Shown piece after piece: positions 9,040 to 20,097 of a stretch of DNA of 44,547 nt. The position numbers and the translations under genes are program-made. This stretch comes from Chara braunii (lineage: Eukaryota; Streptophyta; Charophyceae; Charales; Characeae). Position 1 is the first letter of the stretch; each line of letters begins with the position of its first letter. The notes under the pieces are model-generated. The model did not search any database, was not told the DNA's origin, and was given only the letters and a program-made list of their open reading frames with translations. The stretch covers positions 2,269,329-2,313,875 of the forward strand of contig BFEA01000027.1 of NCBI GenBank assembly GCA_003427395.1, given 5' to 3'.

Positions 9040-12000
9040 CTCCCTCCTGTCAAGAGACCGCCCCAATGGGCAGTCAAACTAGCCCGGGCAGACATAGATA
9101 TCCGCTCAATAAATGTCAATGGCCTCATCCAGGCGTCGACCGACAAAAAACAGGCTATCATGAATATGATCAAATGCCCGACCACGGGGGCTTGGCCAGA
9201 TGCCGTCTGTGTACAAGAGACACACCTTCAGGACACCCCCCCGCACAGTGCAAAAGCAAGATCCATATGGCCATATGAGTCCTACTCTGCGCCGGCTAGA
9301 GAAAGGGCATCAGCCGGGGTCGCAATCTGGCTCCCCCCTACATCAAGACTTAAACCGATTAGCCTGGACAAGGACGAGCAGCATGGGCAATGGATATGTC
9401 TCAAAGTGGCGTTTGAAGAAGAGGAATTCTACCTAACTAACATTTATGCACCGAATGACCCTGTCAGCAGGGTGGAATTTTGACTCTCTCTTCACCACCT
9501 GTTGCCGGTTGATGCCCCACAGATTCTGGTGGGTGACTTCAACACCGCCCTCGACCCAGCATTGGATCGCAGATCTTCCACCCGCACGCAAGAAGACGGC
9601 GCATCGCTGCAGAATGGAGTAGGACCTGATGTGCTCATGCTCAGGCAGTTCATGGCGGATCGAGAACTGCAGGATATGTACAGGTTGCTGCACCCCTCCC
9701 AGCTCACGCATAGACCTCACACTGGTGTCGAAGGATATGGTAGGCCTTGTCACAACAACAGAAATCACAACTATCAGTCCGTGTAGGTCTTTCGACCATA
9801 GAATGATTGCACTTGGCTTGTCCTGGCACGACCACATTCAGAGGGGGCCGAGGTTTTTTAAATTGAATACATCCCTGCTCCCCCTGACAAGATACAAAGA
9901 AACCATAACTGACTTTTGGCAATATTGGCAAACCCAAAAGCCAGGATCGGGAGATCGAGTGGAATGGTTCAATGTGGGGGTCGCACAGATGAGAGAAAGG
10001 TCAAAAAAGTTCTCTATCCAACATGCGAGGGACCGCAAGGCTCTGCTCAAAAAAATGATGAAGGACCTTGAGGAATGGGATGAACAACTTATGGATGACC
10101 CACTGCACCCCCCCACATTTGACCACATGCAAGAAGCCAGGAAACACCTCCAAGCCTATATTGAACAACAAGCACAGGCATGGAGGATACAAGCTAGGAT
10201 AAAACGAAGATCTACGGATGGAACAATGACAAAAGACTTTTTCAATAAAGCGAGAGCCAGAGCGAGAGCTAACATCGTTCCCACACTTAGGCATCCTCTG
10301 AATGACACGGTCCGACTCGCCACTAATGCATACTCCATAACTGACTATGCGGCCCAATATTATCAACACTTGTTTACCTCTCAGACTCCTGCCAAGCCCA
10401 CTGAAGACGTCCACCGGGCAAGGGAACAGCTGCCGGATGCGGTCCAAACGCGGCTCACAGACGCCCAAAAGAACGGTTGGACGGACCTCTCACCCAACAA
10501 GAGGTCTGGGACGCACTACAGGCTATGGAGGAGGAGAAAACTCCGGGGATCGACTCGTTCCCTAAGGAGTTCTGGATGCAGTTTTGGGACCTCCTTAAAG
10601 ACGACTTGATGGAATACGTTCTCGCCGTCCAGAAGGAGAGCACTTTTGGCGGTATGATTGGCCAGGGGGTTACCACACTCCTCTAAAAAAAAGGGGACAA
10701 GGAGGATATAATAAATTATAGACCTATAACCCTCCTCCCTGTCCCGTATAAAATGGTGGCGAAGGCGCTGACCAACCGACTACTGCCTCACATGAATGTA
10801 CTGATTCACCCAGACCAATCAGGCTTTATGCCCAATCGCAACATACAGGACAATGTGCTGCTGGTCAACGAGACTATCAAGTATGCTCGTCAAATAAAGG
10901 CCCAAGCAGCTATCATGTTCATAGACTTTGAGAAGGCATACGATCATGTTGATTGGGATTTTCTTGACATGTGTCTGACCACGATGAATTTTGGCCCGGC
11001 CTTTTGCCACTGGGTGCGAATTCTCCATCGAACAGCCACTACCAACATCGTCCTCAATGGCCACCTGTCGCCTCCAATACGCCTCCAAAGATCCGTACGA
11101 CAGGGGGACCCCATCGCACCCCTCCTGTTTGTGATTGTCATGGAAGCCTTGGCCTCGGCCATCAGATCTCACCCCGCGATCAGAGAAGTGCCAATTCCTG
11201 AGATCTCGGACCATCTTGTCCCGGTGACATCGCTGTTCGTGGATGATCTTACGGTCCTCATCAAAGCGGATGCTGACAGCGTGCGAACACTATCGCATGT
11301 CATACAATTGTTCTCGCTGGCAGCAGATATGAAAGTTAACTGGGGATCCAAAACCGAAGGGTGGTGGCTCCACCCCCAAGACGAACCCCCGCCGCAAGAC
11401 CCGGAAGTGGCCTGGGCACGCAAGGAAGATGCGATCAGAATACTGGGGGTAAGGCTAACTGCACTGGGCCCTCCACTAGATCATGGGGATATGCTAGTTA
11501 ATATGGCAATTGACCGACTGGCACAATGGGAAGGACTGCATACCTCAATTGTGGGAAGAGCCCTGGCAATAAACAATGCTATACTGGCGGCCATCTGGTA
11601 CAAACTAGCGGTCTGACCACTTAAAAAACAACAATATGCCAGACTGAAAAAAGCGCTGACAACGTACCTATGGAAAAACAGTGGTAAAAATGAGGGATGC
11701 ATACCACGGGTGAGTTGGGAGCTCCTTACACAGTCCAGAAGCAAGGGAGGTCTCGGGATATTGGATCCGGAGAGGGAATGCGAAGCAATGTTCTTTAAAG
11801 TCATGGTCAGACTGCTGATAGGAAATGACATCCCCTGGGGACAGCTAGCCTGTCTGCAGATCGCCGCCCTGGCTCTGGAAGTGTCACCAACCAACAAAGT
11901 GCACCCCTTCCAATGACTGACAAACAGGAGCTGGACAATGCCCTCGCCCCCCCAACAAAGGCAGGCTCATGGCCTGCGACAAGCAGCAAAATTGGATTTG

Positions 12001-13509
12001 GTCCTGGACCCCATGTGGGCATACATGATCAAGCTTTGGAGGAAGTGAGGGCCGCAGCAAAATAAGCCCCCTAATAAATGGCACGATATCTGGAGGCAGC
12101 CCCTGTTTGGTAATCCCTACATCCTGGACAAAAACGGCGCCCCCTTTAGCCTCACAAACAATTCCCCATGGCTCACTTGGGCAAAACGGGGTGTATTTAC
12201 AGTAGGAGACCTGTGGGATCCGCTAGCGGGGGACTGGACAACAACAGAATAGTTGCAACTCAGACGTAAACACGCCAAGAATGTGGGGATTAGGCAAGCA
12301 ATGTTGATGGATGCCCTCCCCCTCGCATGGCGAATTGCCATCCGGGCTGGTCCCACCGTTGGGCCTGATGACTGGGTGGTTAAATTCGCGGACCTATCCA
12401 ACCCTCTCACAGTGTTCAGAGTCCGCACAAATGACAATGGGCAATGCTCACTACAAGCTTATGATCTTCAGGAGCCGGCGACCAGGCTCACTAAACTCTC
12501 AAGAAACGAGGATTTAGATGAGACCGAAACCTGGGGGGGGATGATGCAAGTGAGGGTCGTGGGGGACCCACAAGAAGGCCTATTTGTATTTGAACCCACG
12601 ACCCCGGTTGCCAAACTGCCATTTGACCCGGCAGAGTGGGAGTGGACGGGCCCAAAGCCCATGCATATATGGGATTACACAGTCAAAGGGGGCTATAGGG
12701 CCTCAAGTGCCGCCTCGACAATTGCCCACACATTGTCCGATAGATGGCAGCGCGACTCACCCTTGGACGTGGAGATGTTGCGTGACTTGCCTTGGGCTAC
12801 GTACGCTAAGATTATGCCCACAAACTTGAGAGCCCTCCAATGGCAAATTCTCCATCGTTGCCTGCCCACTCCAGACTGGCTGGTGTCTCTAACAGACCTG
12901 GAACAAAAAGGCCTGCTGTCGCCCATTTGCGCCTACTGTGGTCGTGCATCGCTGCCTGCCAGGGCAACGTTGGAGCATTGTCTATTGGCCTGCCCTATGG
13001 TCACGCAGTTATGGCAATGGTGGGATGCAGCCTTCCACTCCCTCACGGGGGAGATCATTCCGTGGGACCTGGGGCTACTGTTGCTGGGCAGAAAGCAGCA
13101 ACTTCAGACACAATGGTCCCCTTTCGCAACCAATCTCTTCTTGTATTCGAGACTGCAGCTCCTCATGCTGGCCTGGAGAGCCAGATGCTTGTTTGAAAGA
13201 AGAGACCACCAGTTCGGCCTGCAGCAGGCCCAGCAAGTAATGGTAGAGGAAATCAGGTCCCATACACAAGAAGCCTGGAAAGCTTTCGTGCGGGATTGCA
13301 AGGACGAGAAAGAACCCGATGTTAAGGAGACCCTAAAGACAGCTTATCTGCTGCTCTGGCAGGACCCGCAACGAAAATTTTCCGAACTCGATGACACGCT
13401 TAACATTCGATGGAAGCAATGGACGTCCACTGAGCCGTTGTGGCAAAGGAGACCCGCCCAATGCTTCCACGTTCCTTTCCTGCAACCTAACTTTGTACTG
13501 GTGACATGA
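9040..13509 (+). pseudogene. LINE-A ORF2: endonuclease / reverse transcriptase / zf-RVT polyprotein, decayed
   Basis: This ORF would nick the target and copy the LINE RNA at the nick. APE endonuclease motifs are SINVNGL (~9109), CVQETHL (~9209), YAPND (~9445), VGDFN (~9529) and FDHRM (~9795). Reverse transcriptase motifs follow: GIDSFPKEFW, NYRPITLLP, FIDFEKAYDHVDW (~10919), RQGDPIAPLLF (~11098) and the catalytic FVDD (~11236). The zf-RVT region has CAYC (~12931) and HCLLAC (~12976), preceded by LQWQILHRCLPTPDWL. Breaks are TGA at 9481, a frameshift near 9710, a frameshift near 10480, TAA at 10684, TGA at 11614, frame changes near 11915, TGA at 12046 and TAG at 12250. The catalytic residues are still readable, so decay looks moderate. 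ORF1 lies upstream. Confidence 0.9.
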
Positions 13510-14507
13510 CATCGCCTCCCCTTGCCCCCTCCCCGCCCGCCCCCCCTCTGCTCCCATGTCCTCTCCCTTTCCCTCCCCCCTCCATCCCTGCCAGGCTAAG
13601 AAGGGAGGAAGGGCGGCGAAGCGGTCCAATTGGTATTCAATCCTTTGACATGCAGGGAAAGGAATGATGAGGAAACGCGACGAATGGCCAGGCTTTTCTC
13701 AGGCCATCGGCGGCCATCGACAGGCAGTACACATTTCTGGCCGGTGGACGTCGTGCAAAACAGTTCAGTCACAAAGACAGATGGACGGGGGAGGGGTGCA
13801 TTCGGGAGGCGCTGCCACGGCCCTCTCCTTTATGGCAAGCATTGACATGGAACGACACAAAGCAGCGCGGGAACTGCCACGGGTGCTGCCCTCTCATAAC
13901 CTGAGGAGGAGAAGCCTGCTGATCGGCGACAGCAAGCGACTCCCCTGCAATAGGCTGGTGGCTTAAGCATCGACCTTACCAGGTGCGCCCCTTGGAATGG
14001 GCTTGTCTCTTGGTGACAGAACAACGATACGATGGTGGTTGAAAGACCGACAGGTGCCGGGCCATGGCTTACAACCTACCAACACACGGGGAACCTGCTA
14101 TACTGTCCCGCTTTGTGAGAAGACACACGCGTTACACATGGCAGGGCCCTTGGTAAAAGCCCCTTGTCCCTCTTCACGGCTTCCCGGTCGTCAATAAATC
14201 TAAGGTTCATTGCTGGGGCGATTATGGGAGTGAAGAGGGTGTGAGGTTTTATGGGTGCAAAGGGTTTTAGAAACAGGGGGCTAGAATAAGGGGGGTTACG
14301 GACACTGAGGATGGGAGCCCAGAGGTGGGCTGGAGACATTGATGTACGACGGGCACCATCCTCGGTGGGGCTAGGCCAGCGGGTAGTGGGCGCTCTGCCA
14401 ATTGGATGGGAGACATAAGCAGCCCCTAGGGGAAGATGGGTGCTCAGGGGTAAGAACTTNAATGGCCATACGCCCGACAAACAGTGTGCTATACAGTTGT
14501 ATCCAAT
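13510..14507 (+). other. 3' UTR of LINE-A
   Basis: The 3' UTR opens with a C-rich tract (13512-13590), a feature also seen just after the ORF2 stops of LINE-G and at the open end of LINE-F. The rest is non-coding in all frames that I can interpret. Ambiguous N bases occur at 14460 and 14512. Confidence 0.6.
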
Positions 14508-14660
14508 GGGANGCTGGACCCGATTTCCAGCAGGTGATGCTCCCCACCAATAGACGGAGCCTCCCCGACGGTGCTAGCTGTGTCTGCTCTTATCAGCACA
14601 CCTAGCATCCCTTCGGGTTGTTCTTCAAAAAAAAAAAAAAAAAAAAAAGAAAAAGAAAAA
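14508..14660 (+). repeat. LINE-A terminal module: hairpin core plus type A tail and poly(A)
   Basis: The core GCTGGACCCGATTTCCAGC forms a 6-bp stem and is followed by CCACCAATAGACGGAGC. The type A tail includes GGTGCTAG and CAGCACACCTAGC, which pair partly as a second hairpin. It ends in an A-rich run at 14627-14660. The position, about 1.0 kb after the ORF2 stop and in the same orientation, makes it the LINE 3' end. Confidence 0.75.
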
Positions 14661-14712
14661 TCCTGACAGCTCTTGAATATTTTCGAGATTCGAGAGTGGT
14701 GTGGCGAGGCCC
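14661..14712 (-). repeat. Inverted-repeat motif, right copy (partner of 4998-5104)
   Basis: Bases 14680-14712 are the exact reverse complement of 4998-5030 over 33 positions. TCCTGACAGCTC at 14661-14672 is the inverse of 5093-5104 with the middle of the left copy missing. Together the two copies bracket LINE-A. Confidence 0.8.
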
Positions 14713-14998
14713 CAACTCCCACTTCTCCACGGGATATCTCCCCTGCAGCACGCCACCTCAGCAATGCATATACCTGCCAAATTTCATAGGTGAGCCTTGC
14801 AGCTTACTGTTTGTACAAATGCATCTGTTCTTCTAGCAGCAGTCATGATACCGATGCATACCGTCCCTCATCATGGGTTGTCACGGAGGCAAGCAGCTCA
14901 GCCTGCTGGGTACTTCTACCTGCCACATTTCATTCTCAGTAGGTGAGCTTGCTGTCATTACAACTGCATGTATGTACACACAAACATCTACAAAGTCC
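14713..14998. other. Unassigned spacer with a short direct repeat
   Basis: No gene is seen. The phrases CCTGCCAAATTTCAT and CCTGCCACATTTCATT (~14775 and ~14919), each followed by GTGAGC and TTGC, suggest a small diverged duplication. Confidence 0.4.
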
Positions 14999-15118
14999 TG
15001 GGATGCTGGACCCAATTTCCAGCAGGTGCCGCTCTCCACCAATAGATGGAGCCTCCCCGGTGGTGCTAGTGGTGCCTGCTCTTACCAGCACCCCTAGCCC
15101 CCCGCTCGGGTTTTTACA
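14999..15118 (+). mobile_element. Hairpin core with type A tail, no poly(A)
   Basis: The core GGATGCTGGACCCAATTTCC and CCACCAATAGATGGAGCC are followed by the type A tail (GGTGGTGCTAGTGGTGCC, CCAGCACCCCTAGC). The copy ends near GGGTTTTTAC without an A run. It is a 3'-end fragment of the LINE group, or a solitary retroposon that lost its tail. Confidence 0.65.
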
Positions 15119-15389
15119 GGTGGAAGTGCGAGGAAGCTGAACGGCCATCGGTAATAGACTGTGGTAAGACCATGGAGATAGAACGTGAAGGGAAAAAAAA
15201 GACCATGGGAGCAGAATGGTTCGAGCAAAAATGCGGGTTGGTCCCCATTCGTGCTATGTTTGTGCTAGGAAAGCATGAACCTGGTCATAATCATGGTCCT
15301 TTTCATTGTTTGTTATTATGAGCATGGCACAAGTGGTGGGACCTGGCTCTGGAGGGGGCAGTCAGGTGATTCCCCTTGCCCCGGACTGA
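15119..15389. other. Unassigned spacer
   Basis: No gene, RNA or repeat could be recognised here. Part of it may belong to the LINE 3' UTR fragment that follows. Confidence 0.35.
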
Positions 15390-15599
15390 CAATGTGAAAT
15401 GACCACAGCCCTGGAAACAACGATTGGAAGTCTCTGTGTTGCAAGATGTATAAATGGGAGACAGGACCCGGTTTCCAGCAGGTGCCGCTCCCCAACGATA
15501 GATGGAGCAGCCCGGCAGATAAGCCCTCAATTCTGACGGTTCTCTTACCACCGCCGGGATAGAGGGCTTACACAAGGGCTCTTTTTGCAAAAAAAAAAA
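15390..15599 (+). mobile_element. 5'-truncated LINE 3' end: UTR, hairpin core, type B tail, poly(A)
   Basis: GACCACAGCCCTGGAAACAA (15398-15417) matches, in inverse, the 3' UTR phrase of LINE-G (~16991) and the equivalent phrases of LINE-CD (~20139) and LINE-E (~38350). It is followed by the core (GGACCCGGTTTCC, GATAGATGGAGC) and the type B tail (GGCAGATAAGCCCTCAATTC, GACGGTTCTCTTACCACCG). It ends in an A run that meets an assembly gap. Confidence 0.7.
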
Positions 15600-15942
15600 N
15601 NNNNNNNNNNNNNNNNNNNNNNNNNNNNNNNNNNNNNNNNNNNNNNNNNNNNNNNNNNNNNNNNNNNNNNNNNNNNNNNNNNNNNNNNNNNNNNNNNNNN
15701 NNNNNNNNNNNNNNNNNNNNNNNNNNNNNNNNNNNNNNNNNNNNNNNNNNNNNNNNNNNNNNNNNNNNNNNNNNNNNNNNNNNNNNNNNNNNNNNNNNNN
15801 NNNNNNNNNNNNNNNNNNNNNNNNNNNNNNNNNNNNNNNNNNNNNNNNNNNNNNNNNNNNNNNNNNNNNNNNNNNNNNNNNNNNNNNNNNNNNNNNNNNN
15901 NNNNNNNNNNNNNNNNNNNNNNNNNNNNNNNNNNNNNNNNNN
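15600..15942. other. Assembly gap (343 N)
   Basis: The sequence is undetermined. The gap starts inside the poly(A) run of the preceding LINE fragment, a typical place for assembly failure. Confidence 0.99.
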
Positions 15943-16606
15943 CCCCCTCATTCTCATTTGCATCTATTGCACTCACGAAAAATCCCTGACTCTGTAGAAG
16001 GGGCAAAGCTTGCCTTATCAAGAGATGGAATTTAGTACAGCAGTAGTTTCTGGAAGTTTGGAGCAATAGTTGCACTGGGTGGAGTGTCTTGTTCATGTCC
16101 TCCTTCCTCTGATAAATATTGTGGTTGTTGCCAGTTGCTGGTTATATCAAAAATGTTTGCACGTCAGGATGCCAGCATAAGCATGCAGCATTGTGATGAT
16201 GGATGCACTTTCTTGTCGTGCTTAGATATAACTGCAGCCTGCTGACAAAAATAGCAATGTCTACCAAAATAGCACCCCAAAAAAAAGTTTGGCTTGTGAG
16301 GTGTGAATTACCGACAACAAATCTGTCTTTCTCAAGACGAAAAAGGAAAAAAAAAAAGGGGGTTCAGCTGCAAGCCCTGAGCTTGTGGGTTACAGGTCAG
16401 TAGCTTGGTGGGGATATTTTCGATATTTCCGATGTTTCCGATATTATGAGAAATTCTGTTTGTCACCACTCTGCTCAACCTGAGATCACTCCTCTCTCTG
16501 CTTTTGGAACCATTCAACCTGCAAAAAAAAAGAAGGAAAAAAGAAAAGAAAAGCTGTGCTGCGTTATACTCTGGGGGGAAGGTGAGGTCCCTCCTTTTGT
16601 GTGCCC
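15943..16606. other. Unassigned region
   Basis: Ordinary mixed-composition sequence with short A-rich patches (16275-16285, 16346-16358, 16521-16550). The reading frames are short and unrecognised, including a reverse frame that begins at 16096 and runs into the gap. I see no repeat or RNA gene. Confidence 0.35.
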
Positions 16607-18465
16607 TTTTTTTTTTTTTTTTTTTTTTTTAATAAAGAAACAGCCCGAACGGCTACTAGGGGTGCTGATTTGATCAGACACCACTAGCAGTGTCAGGATG
16701 GCTCCATCTATTGGTGGGGAGCAACACCTGCTGGAAATCGGGTCCAGCGTCCCTGTAAAGTACATTTAAAATGCAATTGTAGTATTATTATACAGTTTAA
16801 TGTGAACCATGTCATGTACGAGAACAATAAGCTCATGACAGGTTAGTAAGCCTGAAATATGTACTAACTATCAATTGTACTGTAGTTTACAGTGTGAACC
16901 CTGTCAGCTATGAAACCAATCAAATTGTGGAAGGATTAGTATACATGTGGGGGAGGTGGGCTGTAATTGGCCCAGCCTCCTTATTGTTTCCTGGGGCTGT
17001 GGTTATTTGTCTTGCTGGACCAGGACTCCATCGTCCCATGGAGGTGCTACTAGTAACATCCATCCCATTCTTGGAGCGCCCATTATCTATTAACCCAGCC
17101 CTATTCAGCAGCCCCCCTAGTTCTTGGGAATTTCACACCCAAGGAGGTAACCACTCTCCCCACCGGCTGCTCATCATATGGATGCTATGGAGAATGTGGG
17201 CTTTGTTGTCAAATCCTTCTTCCTTTTGTACTCAGATTGTGCCTGTATCTCCTTCCGCCCTGCTTAACTGGCCTACTCTCGGACATCCCTGGCCGGCATT
17301 CGAGATGAAAGGTCAAGATGGCAGAGGCAGAGGGGGCTATGCCGTGGCTGAGCAGGGGTATCGTTGAGCTGTCTAGGTAGATCATGGTAGAGAATGAGGG
17401 GAAAGGGGCGGGGGAGGGAACGGAGGAGGCAGGGCTGGCAGGGAGGGGGTGGGCGGCTGCAGTGGGGGGGTGCGGTCGGGGGTGAGGTGATAGGGGTGTT
17501 GGGCACAATCTGGTTGTGGGATGAGAACGAAGTTTGTGGGTTGGTGTATCACCTGAAAAAGTGGTGTTTTGGCAACCTTTCCCACTGCCTTTCCGTTGAC
17601 AGCCATTGCTGCCACTTCAGGGAGTGGGCGTTGTCAAGGGTGCACAGTCTCTCATTGGTATCTATCCAAGTGGTTTTGAAGTTCTCCAGTATGTCTCTGG
17701 CTGTTTCAGGTTCATTGCATAGATCAGACTGCATCTGCCTCCAGGCCTGTTGGGTATCAGCAGTGATTGTGTCTATGATTGTTGCACGTGCTTGCATAAA
17801 ACCGAAATCATGTTGCTTTCTTTCGTGAGCACATCGCATCCTCCAGGCTGCCATCAACACCATCAGTCTGGAGTATGTGAACAGGTTTATCATGAAGGGT
17901 GTCCAGTCTGTTCCCCCCTCTGGAGGTCCTCCCAGCAGGAGGGTAAGGACGCCCCAGGGCAGGTGTTTCCCCGTGAGGTAGTGCCAGGTGGCGTCCCACC
18001 AACTCCAGAGTTGGGTCACCATTGGGCAGTCTAGTAGACAGTGTTCCAGGGTAGCTCTTTTCCTCGGTGTGGAGCTGGCGCAGTACGTGCACAGCGGAGA
18101 GATCTGCCCTTTTGCCTCTAAATCTGTTCTTGTTGTTAGCCAATCTGGAGTGGGCAGGCATCTATGTATAATCTGCCATTGCAGTGCTCTATGATTGGTC
18201 GGCATCATGTGCGCAAACGAGGTCCATCTGAAATGCTGGAAGTCCCGCCTTTCCAATGGGGAGTCTCTTTCCCAACGATGGATGATTTGTTGTGTCACTT
18301 GTAGTTGTTTCCGGGCTATCCTGTAACCATCCTTAACCGTGTATTGCCACAGGGCCATCGACTGGGATTCTCCCCATGACCATTTCCATTTTGTGGGGTC
18401 GAAGGGTAGGTCGCAGAGGGGGGTGGATGGTTCGTAGAGGTAAAGGCCGTCTTGAGAGGTGGGAG
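16607..18465 (-). mobile_element. LINE-G, 5'-truncated L1-type element
   Basis: Reading leftwards, the element has the C-terminal part of ORF2 (18463-17549), a roughly 0.8 kb 3' UTR with a C-rich start, the hairpin core (16754-16700) and the type A tail (GCTAGTGG, GGGTGCT, CCGTTCGGGC), and it ends in the poly(T) at 16607-16630. The coding sequence stops abruptly at about 18465 against the GGAGG minisatellite. Truncation at the 5' end is normal for LINE copies. Confidence 0.8.
17549..18463 (-). pseudogene. LINE-G ORF2 C-terminal fragment with zf-RVT domain
   Basis: The frame is open for about 304 codons up to the truncation. It starts with LYEPSTPLCDLPFDPTKW, a phrase shared by the other LINEs here, then LWQYTVKDGYR, ALQWQIIHRCLPTPDWL, and the zinc ligands CTYC and HCLLDC in the pattern CX2C...HX4C. 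The C-terminus has HSLKWQQWLSTERQWER. The endonuclease and reverse transcriptase are absent. The zf-RVT region is thought to help bind the LINE RNA or the target. No internal stop is present, so the insertion may be fairly young. Confidence 0.85.
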
Positions 18466-18860
18466 AACGTCGCGTGATGGGGAGGAGGAGGTTGGAAGAC
18501 GATGTGCAAGGGTGAAAAGAAGGTTGCGCAAGGACGGGGAGGAGGTCCCGTGAAGGGGAGGAGGTCCCGTGAAGGGGAGGAGGAAGTCCCGCGTGGAGGA
18601 GGAGGAGGTCCGAAGAGCGGAAGGAGTGGGTTGTGCACGGGGGAGGAGGTCAAGGGAGGGGTAGGAGCAGGTCGCACGCTGGGATGAAAGGTTGCAGGAG
18701 GTCGTGCGGGAGGGGGAGGAGGAGGTCGCACCAGGGGGGGGGGGAGGTCATGCTAGGGGGAGAAGTTTGTGCGAGCGGGAGGAGGGGGCCACGAGGGAGG
18801 ACGAGGAGGTCGCGCTAGGGAGAGGAGGTCGCACAAGGGGGAGGAAGTATGTGCGTGCGC
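18466..18860 (+). repeat. Degenerate GGGGAGGAGGTC minisatellite
   Basis: Diverged units of about 18-27 bp are built on GGGGAGGAGGTCnCGnGnA, with two adjacent near-perfect copies of GTCCCGTGAAGGGGAGGAG at about 18548-18587. Long open frames on both strands (Gly/Glu/Arg-rich forward, Pro/Ser-rich reverse) are artefacts. The G-rich strand could form quadruplexes. Confidence 0.8.
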
Positions 18861-18865
18861 ACGGA

Positions 18866-18868
<3 letters not shown>

Positions 18869-18926
<58 letters not shown>
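18869..18926. repeat. (GA)n microsatellite
   Basis: This is a perfect GA dinucleotide run of 58 bases. Confidence 0.97.
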
Positions 18927-18929
<3 letters not shown>

Positions 18930-19619
18930 CTGACATACCTTCCTCCAAATGTTGAAAGATGCCATCGGCCTTTTTTGGGGCGGTGGTAATTTGCCAAATA
19001 CCCCCATAAGTTGAGATGTATTTCAGAATGTCCCTGAAAGATCTCGGTAGTGGAATGGCCTTTTGGGCTGACATCTTTGTGTTATGCCCCTGTCAGCCGC
19101 GTGTGCAAATTCACAATGTCAGCCTCCCCGTTTGGGCCTTGGCCTTTTGCAATTGCACCTACGAAAAGTTGGCAACTACTGGGGCATTTTGCAAAGTTGG
19201 GTGGTGTCCGATAGGGGTACATTGCAAAGATGGGGTTCAACCGATGTCCGGAGTGTTTCACAAAATGTTTTTGTCATCGTCCTTCGTTGCAGCGTGGCTG
19301 CGGCAGGTCCACTTGTTTTTTTAACTACACTATATTCTTCTCTCAAATTCCTTTTGCCTTTCACTACCTAGCTCCCACTACTCCTAAGGCTATATAGCGG
19401 GGACCCCTGCAAGCATAGCTACCTGACAATGAAGGGATTGCATGTTGCCCACCCCCGCCCACCCCAACAGTGGTAGTCAGAGATGGGGTGGGGCCGCCCC
19501 TGGGGTTCTGGCTAACGCCAAGACCGAGCATTTTGCCAATAGCTGCGCCTCCCTTTGTTTTCCTTTTATGTTTTGCTTGTCCTTTGTCTTCAGAGCATCG
19601 TATCTTTTATTCACGGTTG

Positions 19620-19622
<3 letters not shown>
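18927..19622. other. Unassigned region between GA and CT tracts
   Basis: Short forward frames (19016-19324 and 19084-19371) overlap and match nothing I recognise. No repeat structure is visible. Confidence 0.35.

Positions 19623-19669
<47 letters not shown>
19623..19669. repeat. (CT)n microsatellite
   Basis: This is a perfect CT dinucleotide run. Ser/Leu-rich frames across it are artefacts. Confidence 0.97.
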
Positions 19670-19670
<1 letters not shown>

Positions 19671-20097
19671 CGCACAGTGCTTCGAGGGAATTTTATTGTT
19701 GACATCAGTGATCACTTAGGTCTCGCCTTTGTCGTATATCTATTGTCGGGTCTGGGATCTTGCCAGCCTGCAATGCCCTGCTTAGTATCTAGTACTATCT
19801 ACCCCCCTCTGAGGGCGTACTCACAGTTGGACTTTTTCAACTTACTTGTGGACACGAGCGTGGCCAGGTGCTTCCCGCCCTGGCCATTAATGTGATCAGA
19901 TACATCCAGGACTGTAGTTTTTTTTTGTTTTTTTTTTTTNTTTTTTTTTTTTTTTTTTTGGAAGAAAAGCCCTTGCGATATCCCTCTATCCTGGCGGTGG
20001 TAAGAGAACCGTCAGAACTGAGGGTTTATCTGTCGGGCTGCTCCATCTATTGGTGGGGAGCGGCACCTGCTGGAAACCGGGTCGAGCGTCCCATTGA

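Larger units (their letters stand above)
5034..14660 (+). mobile_element. LINE-A, L1-type non-LTR retrotransposon (nearly complete, decayed)
   Basis: The order is ORF1 (5034-8492, probably once to 8804), ORF2 with endonuclease, reverse transcriptase and zf-RVT (about 9040-13509), a roughly 1 kb 3' UTR, and a terminal hairpin core with type A tail and an A-rich end (14508-14660). This is the layout of plant L1-clade LINEs, which move by target-primed reverse transcription. The 5' end is uncertain because it merges with the inverted-repeat motif block at 4971-5104, and I see no target-site duplication. ORF2 has stops and frameshifts, so the copy is not autonomous. Confidence 0.85.

Noticed and set aside
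9481-12252. Alternative genetic code reading stops in LINE ORF2
   Set aside because: TAA, TAG and TGA all interrupt the frame together with true frameshifts, and sibling LINEs have ordinary codons at those positions. Pseudogene decay is simpler.
14661-14712. Target-site duplication of LINE-A
   Set aside because: The match to 4998-5104 is in inverted orientation, whereas target duplications are direct.
15545-16096. Reverse open frame across the assembly gap
   Set aside because: Most of its length is N. The readable ~50 residues match nothing I know.
18333-18955. Pro-rich and Gly/Arg-rich open frames
   Set aside because: They are by-products of the GGAGG minisatellite and (GA)n. Only the LINE-G part left of 18465 has protein homology.
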